DNA of 64,000 nt from the NCBI RefSeq assembly GCF_014489415.1, contig NZ_CP060822.1:1-64000 (forward strand), given 5' to 3'. Below are positions 59,179 to 64,000 of the stretch, in pieces. The position numbers and the translations under genes were made by a program. Numbering within the stretch: the stretch's first letter is position 1; every line of letters begins with the position of its first letter. The notes beneath the pieces were generated by a model that saw only the letters and a list, made by a program, of their open reading frames with translations, did not search any database and was not told the DNA's origin. Source of the stretch: Cylindrospermopsis curvispora GIHE-G1. GTDB lineage: Bacteria > Cyanobacteriota > Cyanobacteriia > Cyanobacteriales > Nostocaceae.

Positions 59179-60492
59179 ATGATAATAGTTGATCAAGCAT
59201 TACAAGCACGTGCTGAATTAGGTAAACCAGTAAAAGTTGCTATGATTGGTGCTGGTTTTATGGGGAGAGGTATAGCTAATCAAATTATTAATTCTGTTCC
59301 AGGAATGGAATTAGTAGCTATTGCTAACCGTCATATTCAAACAGCAGAACGAGCATATTTGGAAGCAGGAATTGAAAATTTCCGAACTGTGGATAATTTA
59401 GGAGCTTTGGAAGATTCCATCGCCCAAAATGGATATGCAATCACAGAAGATGCCATGTTGCTATGTGAAGCAGACGGCATAGATGCAATTATTGAAGTCA
59501 CTGGAACCATAGAATATGCAGCTCATTTGGTAACTAGAGCGATCGCCCATCAAAAGCATGTGATATTAATGAATGCGGAACTAGATGGGACAGTGGGACC
59601 GATTTTAAAAATTCATGCTGATAGAGCTGGAGTGGTTTTCACAGCTTGCGATGGCGATCAACCAGGGGTAGAAATGAACTTATATCGCTTTGTTAAAAGC
59701 ATTGGTTTAACCCCCCTATTATGCGGAAATATTAAAGGATTACAAGATCCCTACCGTAATCCAACCACTCAAGCTGGTTTTGCTCAACGTTGGGGACAAA
59801 ATCCAGCTATGGTGACAAGTTTTGCTGACGGTACAAAAATTTCCTTTGAGCAAGCAATTGTAGCTAATGGTACGGGAATGAAGGTAGCAAAGCGGGGTAT
59901 GTTGGGATATGAATATATGGGTCATGTAGATGAAATGACTAACATGTATGATCTGGATCAGCTTAGGGAACTGGGTGGAATTGTGGACTATGTGGTAGGT
60001 GCAAAACCCAGTCCAGGAGTATTTGTTTTTGCTACTCACGAAGATCCCAAACAACGCCATTATTTGAACCTCTATAAATTGGGCGAGGGTCCTCTTTATA
60101 GTTTCTATACACCCTATCACTTATGTCATTTTGAAGTTCCTATTTCTGTAGCTCGTGCAGTGTTATTACATGATGCAGTTTTAACCCCCATAGCAGGTCC
60201 TATAGTTGATGTGGTGGCCACAGCCAAGATTGATTTAAAAGCAGGGGAAATAATTGATGGTATTGGCTATTATATGACCTATGGACAATGTGAAAATTCC
60301 TCCATTGTGCAACAGGAAAATTTACTACCCATGGGACTAGCACAAGGATGTCGTTTAATACGAGATATTCCTCGAGATCAAGTCCTCACTTATAACGATG
60401 TGGAATTGCCTGCAGGTAGACTTTGTGATAGATTGCGTGCTGAACAAACAGCCTATTTTTCCCCAGTTAAAACTTTAGCGATCGCTAGATAG
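59179..60492 (+). CDS. Homoserine-dehydrogenase-like NAD(P) oxidoreductase with SAF domain
   Basis: The ATG at 59179 is preceded by GGAG at ideal spacing and gives 437 residues; a GTG 18 codons upstream overlaps rfbC. N-terminal Rossmann domain with VAMIGAGFMGRGIANQI and an EVTGTIEYAAH segment like homoserine dehydrogenase and DapB-like enzymes, a central catalytic domain with GLQDPYRNPTTQAGF, and a C-terminal SAF domain (about 385-437; AKIDLKAGEIIDGIG, LPAGRLCDRL). This architecture recurs in sugar clusters but its reaction is not known to me. Confidence 0.8.
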   Translation: MIIVDQALQARAELGKPVKVAMIGAGFMGRGIANQIINSVPGMELVAIANRHIQTAERAYLEAGIENFRTVDNLGALEDSIAQNGYAITEDAMLLCEADGIDAIIEVTGTIEYAAHLVTRAIAHQKHVILMNAELDGTVGPILKIHADRAGVVFTACDGDQPGVEMNLYRFVKSIGLTPLLCGNIKGLQDPYRNPTTQAGFAQRWGQNPAMVTSFADGTKISFEQAIVANGTGMKVAKRGMLGYEYMGHVDEMTNMYDLDQLRELGGIVDYVVGAKPSPGVFVFATHEDPKQRHYLNLYKLGEGPLYSFYTPYHLCHFEVPISVARAVLLHDAVLTPIAGPIVDVVATAKIDLKAGEIIDGIGYYMTYGQCENSSIVQQENLLPMGLAQGCRLIRDIPRDQVLTYNDVELPAGRLCDRLRAEQTAYFSPVKTLAIAR

Positions 60493-60553
60493 AGTTTCCA
60501 GCAGTCATAGGGAGACCCAATACTCCCTATTCCCCCTCCCCCCTATTCAAACA

Positions 60554-61645
60554 ATGAAAATTGCTCTAGTCCATGACTATTTAACCCAGCGCGGTGGAGC
60601 AGAGCGAGTATTTGAATTGCTTTGCAAATACTACCCCGAAGCGGATATTTTTACATCTGTATATGATGCCCAAAAAACTATTGACTTAGGCGATCGGATA
60701 GTTAAAACTACTTTTTTACAAAGCATTCCTGGGGCTAAGAAATATTTTCGACTTATAGCCCCGTTATACTTTCCAGCTTTCCGTTCCCTGGATTTACAAG
60801 ACTATGATTTAATTATTAGTAGCAGTACGAGCTTTGCCAAAGCGGTTCGTAAAAAAAAGGAAGCTCAACACATTTGCTTCTGTCACAATGTAACTAGATT
60901 TTTATGGGATACACAAACTTATTTACGGGAGTATGGAGATTATCGTTACTTTGCTCCAGTAATAGAAAAAATATTTGCTATGATGAGAAATGTGGATCTG
61001 AAATACTCCCAGGAACCAGATTTATACATTGCCAATTCCAGCGTTGTTGCCAAACGTATACAACAAATATATGGCAAGGAAGCAATGGTAGTCAATTATC
61101 CAATTGATACCAATAATTTTGTTTTTTCTGAAATAAAAGATGACTACTACTTGGCATCTGCTAGGATGATAAGTTATAAACGTTTTGATATCATAGTCGA
61201 GGCTTTTAACTGGTTAGGTTGGCCTTTATTAATCTCAGGTGACGGACCAGAACTACAAAGGTTAAAATCCAAAGCGCTAGGTAATATTCAATTTTTAGGT
61301 CATGTGAGCGACGGTAAGCGTAAAGACCTATTTTCTAGAGCTAAATCCATTATTGTTGCTGCATTAGAAGATTATGGATTAGTGCCGGTAGAAGCGAATG
61401 CAAGTGGAACTCCAGTGATTGCTTATGGTGCAGGGGGTGTTTTAGACACTCAAATACCCGGAAAAACTGGAGTGTTTTTTAGCAGACAATCAGCTGACTC
61501 TCTACAAACAGGATTATTTCGGGCCAGGGAAATATCTTGGAATTATCAAAGCATTCGCAATCACGCTGTTAACAACTTCTCAGAATCGGTGTTTTTTCAA
61601 AGGATAGAGGAGATTGTGATGAAAAACTCCGGTATACATCACTGA
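60554..61645 (+). CDS. Glycosyltransferase family 4
   Basis: 363 residues with the GT-B fold. The N-terminal domain begins KIALVHDYLTQRGGAERVFE, a common GT4 acceptor-domain signature. The C-terminal nucleotide-sugar domain includes YYLASARMISYKRFDIIVEA, ISGDGPELQRL and the EX7E-type element EDYGLVPVEANASGTPVIAY. It probably transfers a hexose in the polysaccharide repeat unit. Confidence 0.93.
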   Translation: MKIALVHDYLTQRGGAERVFELLCKYYPEADIFTSVYDAQKTIDLGDRIVKTTFLQSIPGAKKYFRLIAPLYFPAFRSLDLQDYDLIISSSTSFAKAVRKKKEAQHICFCHNVTRFLWDTQTYLREYGDYRYFAPVIEKIFAMMRNVDLKYSQEPDLYIANSSVVAKRIQQIYGKEAMVVNYPIDTNNFVFSEIKDDYYLASARMISYKRFDIIVEAFNWLGWPLLISGDGPELQRLKSKALGNIQFLGHVSDGKRKDLFSRAKSIIVAALEDYGLVPVEANASGTPVIAYGAGGVLDTQIPGKTGVFFSRQSADSLQTGLFRAREISWNYQSIRNHAVNNFSESVFFQRIEEIVMKNSGIHH

Positions 61646-61739
61646 TGGAATGAAGGGGTATAGCACCCCCAAATTTTACTACTTTCGTCAACGATCCGAA
61701 TTCTTAGTCTATAGTCTCTTGTACAGAAGGATAATTACA

Positions 61740-63965
61740 GTGCTTCAAACTAGTTTAAATTCACCTTTAAATACTTCAACAGATCCCGAGGCAAGCTATG
61801 GTCAAATGTTGTCTGTATTTATTAGAAGATTTCCCTGGGTTCTATTAGTATTTTTAACTTCCACAGCAGTAGCTGGAATTATCACTGCAAAAACTCAACC
61901 AACTTTCCAAAGTACCCTCCAGTTATTGATAGAACCTAACTACCAAGGAAGGGAAAAGGAAGATAAATTAGGAACAGATTTCACTGAATCTAATATTGTT
62001 ATTGACACAGCAACCCAGTTAAATTTAATGAAGAGTTCTGCACTTTTACAAAAAGCAGTGACCCAGCTTAAGTCCGAATATCCGGATATGACTACAGAGG
62101 AACTTAAAAAATCCTTAGTTGCGACTCAGATTAAGACTTCAGAAGATAATATTGCCACGAAAATTTTTCAAATTGATTATATCAGTGACGATCCATATAA
62201 AACCCAAAAGGTTCTGACTGCTATTCAGCAAGTGTATCTTGATTACAATAAAAATCAACAGGATATTCGGTTACAAAAAGGCCTACAAATTATTAGAGAA
62301 CAGCTAAATAAAGCAACTGACGAAGTGAACGCGTCAGAGGCTAATTTACAACGATTTCGCCGCAATCAGAATTTGATTGATCCGGAGTTAGAAGCAAAAG
62401 CAATTGAAGAGACCTTAAATAGTATTCGCAAGGAAAGACAAACCACTCATTCTCTATACCAAGAAGCCATAGCTAAGCAAAAATCCTTGCAACAACAACT
62501 GAATCGCTCACCACAAAATGCTTTAGTTTCTTCTCGTTTGAGTCAATCTACACGCTACCAAGGTTTGCTCAATGAAATTCAGAAAACAGAGTTAGCTTTA
62601 GCTCAAGAGCGATTGCGTTTTACCGATGATACTCCTAATGTACAAAAACTAAATCAACAACTGCAAGACCAAAAAGAACTTTTACAAAAAGAGGTAAGCA
62701 GAACTCTAGGTGAGAATAATAATTCCTTAAATTTCGGAGAAAATTTGCTAGAACAAGGACAACTAGGACAAATTGATCTGAACTTAACTAGTGAACTGGT
62801 AACAACTCAAACTAATATCGTGGCACTGAGCGCTAGAGATCAGACCTTGGCTCAGAAAGAAAGTCAACTTCAATTGCAGTTAAAACGTTTTCCTTCCTTA
62901 TTATCTTACTACAATCGGATCATTCCCCAACTAAAATTTAGTCGGGAAAGAATGGAGCAATTACTAAGAGCAGAACAGCAATTGCGTCAGGAATTGTCTA
63001 AAGGTGGATTTAATTGGCAAGTAGTGGAAGAACCAAAAATGGGCATTAAATTAGGACCCAATCTTTCACAAAATTTATTAATGGGTGCAATTGTAGGACT
63101 TATCTTAGGTGGAGTTGCTGCTTTTATCCGTGAGTCATCGGATGATGCAGTGCATACTACCGCTCAATTGCAAAAACAATTAGCATTACCTTTATTGGGA
63201 ACAACACCAAAATTACCATTAGCAAAAGGTAAGGAATCCGTCATTAAATTGCCTTTTGGTAAACCCGATGTTTTAGCTCCCTGGACAATTCAGGTTTTAC
63301 AGTCTTCTCCTGGGTGGGAGTCCCTAGATTTGATTTATAAAAATATCGAATTGCTCCACAGCAAGTCCGATTTAAAATCCTTAATGGTAACTTCAGCATT
63401 ACCAGATAGCAGTAAGTCATCTTTAACGTTAGGTCTAGCCATGAGTGCAGCACGTCTACATAAAAGAGTGCTCCTAATTGATGCCAATTTACGAGATCCA
63501 AATTTACATAAGCAGTTAAATCTACCTAATGAACAGGGTCTATCAACCCTGCTAGCTAATGATGCAAACATACCCGATCAAATAGGAATTTCCTACTCAG
63601 GTTCAGCTTACATTGATATTTTAACTGCTGGTCCCATACCTGCAGACCCAGCACATCTTTTGAGTTCTCCACGTATGAGAGAAATAATTACTATCTTTGA
63701 AGAAAACTATGATTTAGTGCTCATAGATGCACCTTCAGTTTTAGGTATGGTGGATGCAATAATTACAGGTTCTTCCTGTCGAAGTGTAGTTATGGTTGCT
63801 AGTATTGGTAAAGTGACACATAATCATTTAGCCCAGGCTACATCTATGTTGAGCAAATTAAATCTTATTGGCGTTGTAGCTAATGGGGTATCTGACTCCG
63901 AAAGCACTTATGTTCCATATATCAAACCACAACCATTAGCTCTAAAAGAATTTGTGGAAAAATAA
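61740..63965 (+). CDS. Wzz/BY-kinase-like polysaccharide co-polymerase with altered P-loop
   Basis: From the GTG at 61740 (GAAGGA upstream) the product has 741 residues; an ATG at 61650 adds 30 atypical residues. Order: membrane helix near 30-50, Wzz domain, long periplasmic coiled coil (about 170-420), second helix near 445-465, cytosolic BY-kinase-like ATPase. The P-loop reads ALPDSSKSS (553-561) where relatives have a GEGKS-type sequence, so the Gly before Lys559 is lost; Walker A' LLIDANLRDP and Walker B LVLIDAPS remain. There is no tyrosine cluster at the C-terminus (ends KPQPLALKEFVEK). It probably controls chain length and export, with doubtful kinase activity. Confidence 0.85.
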   Translation: MLQTSLNSPLNTSTDPEASYGQMLSVFIRRFPWVLLVFLTSTAVAGIITAKTQPTFQSTLQLLIEPNYQGREKEDKLGTDFTESNIVIDTATQLNLMKSSALLQKAVTQLKSEYPDMTTEELKKSLVATQIKTSEDNIATKIFQIDYISDDPYKTQKVLTAIQQVYLDYNKNQQDIRLQKGLQIIREQLNKATDEVNASEANLQRFRRNQNLIDPELEAKAIEETLNSIRKERQTTHSLYQEAIAKQKSLQQQLNRSPQNALVSSRLSQSTRYQGLLNEIQKTELALAQERLRFTDDTPNVQKLNQQLQDQKELLQKEVSRTLGENNNSLNFGENLLEQGQLGQIDLNLTSELVTTQTNIVALSARDQTLAQKESQLQLQLKRFPSLLSYYNRIIPQLKFSRERMEQLLRAEQQLRQELSKGGFNWQVVEEPKMGIKLGPNLSQNLLMGAIVGLILGGVAAFIRESSDDAVHTTAQLQKQLALPLLGTTPKLPLAKGKESVIKLPFGKPDVLAPWTIQVLQSSPGWESLDLIYKNIELLHSKSDLKSLMVTSALPDSSKSSLTLGLAMSAARLHKRVLLIDANLRDPNLHKQLNLPNEQGLSTLLANDANIPDQIGISYSGSAYIDILTAGPIPADPAHLLSSPRMREIITIFEENYDLVLIDAPSVLGMVDAIITGSSCRSVVMVASIGKVTHNHLAQATSMLSKLNLIGVVANGVSDSESTYVPYIKPQPLALKEFVEK

Positions 63966-64000
63966 TTATTCTGGGGAAACGGGGAATTTTCTATTGTTCT

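Overview
The window is chromosomal DNA from a filamentous, heterocyst-lineage (Nostocales-type) cyanobacterium. The evidence is a phycobilisome core-membrane linker (apcE), a photosystem II D1 gene (psbA), ycf23, many HIP1 octamers (GCGATCGC), and a HetP-family gene with a near-perfect HetR operator upstream. No tRNA or rRNA gene was recognised.

Layout. 1-16.4 kb is ordinary chromosome: the 5' part of apcE, a DUF29 protein, a class B penicillin-binding protein, a cytochrome b-type membrane protein, a TPR protein, Ap4A phosphorylase, CutA, a FetB-like permease, a DegT aminotransferase, Ycf23, KDPG aldolase, ThiE, a 2H phosphoesterase, and an RDD / multi-span / SpoIIM membrane trio. 16.5-32.4 kb is an accessory segment bounded by two nearly identical IS1-family elements in the same orientation. 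Between them lie a type II restriction-modification pair, a small lipoprotein, uvrC, a repeat-invaded membrane coiled-coil gene, and a five-gene type III-B (Cmr) CRISPR effector operon. That operon has no cas1, cas2 or cas6, and only a degenerate pair of CRISPR-like repeats stands near it. 32.6-47.6 kb returns to core genes: psbA, a PIN-domain relic, an MBOAT/DUF1574 acyl-transfer pair, ppc, small conserved proteins, a fatty-acid-hydroxylase family protein, a GH116 glucosidase and hetP. 47.7-64 kb holds an orphan sugar-type ABC ATPase, a vWA-PP2C-kinase triad (TerY-P type), and a surface-polysaccharide locus. The locus runs rfbF, LhgO-like, SDR, GT2, PhyH-like, rfbC-like, homoserine-dehydrogenase/SAF-like, GT4 and Wzz/BY-kinase-like.

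How the parts work together. The Cmr operon looks like one transcription unit (cas10-cmr3-cmr4-cmr5-cmr6/1 fusion). Cas10 keeps its GGDD cyclase motif, but its HD nuclease segment looks degenerate, and Cmr4 lacks an Asp in the loop where the RNA-cleaving residue usually sits. The complex may therefore signal rather than cut; its effector is not identifiable here. The polysaccharide locus has an incomplete CDP-sugar set (a cytidylyltransferase without recognisable rfbG/rfbH) combined with oxidoreductases not normally seen in O-antigen pathways, suggesting an unusual nucleotide sugar. hetP is probably under direct HetR control.

The best candidates for undescribed biology are the possibly signalling-only Cmr system with its nearby membrane coiled-coil protein, the unusual sugar cassette, and the short dispersed elements, one of which is now translated inside a gene.
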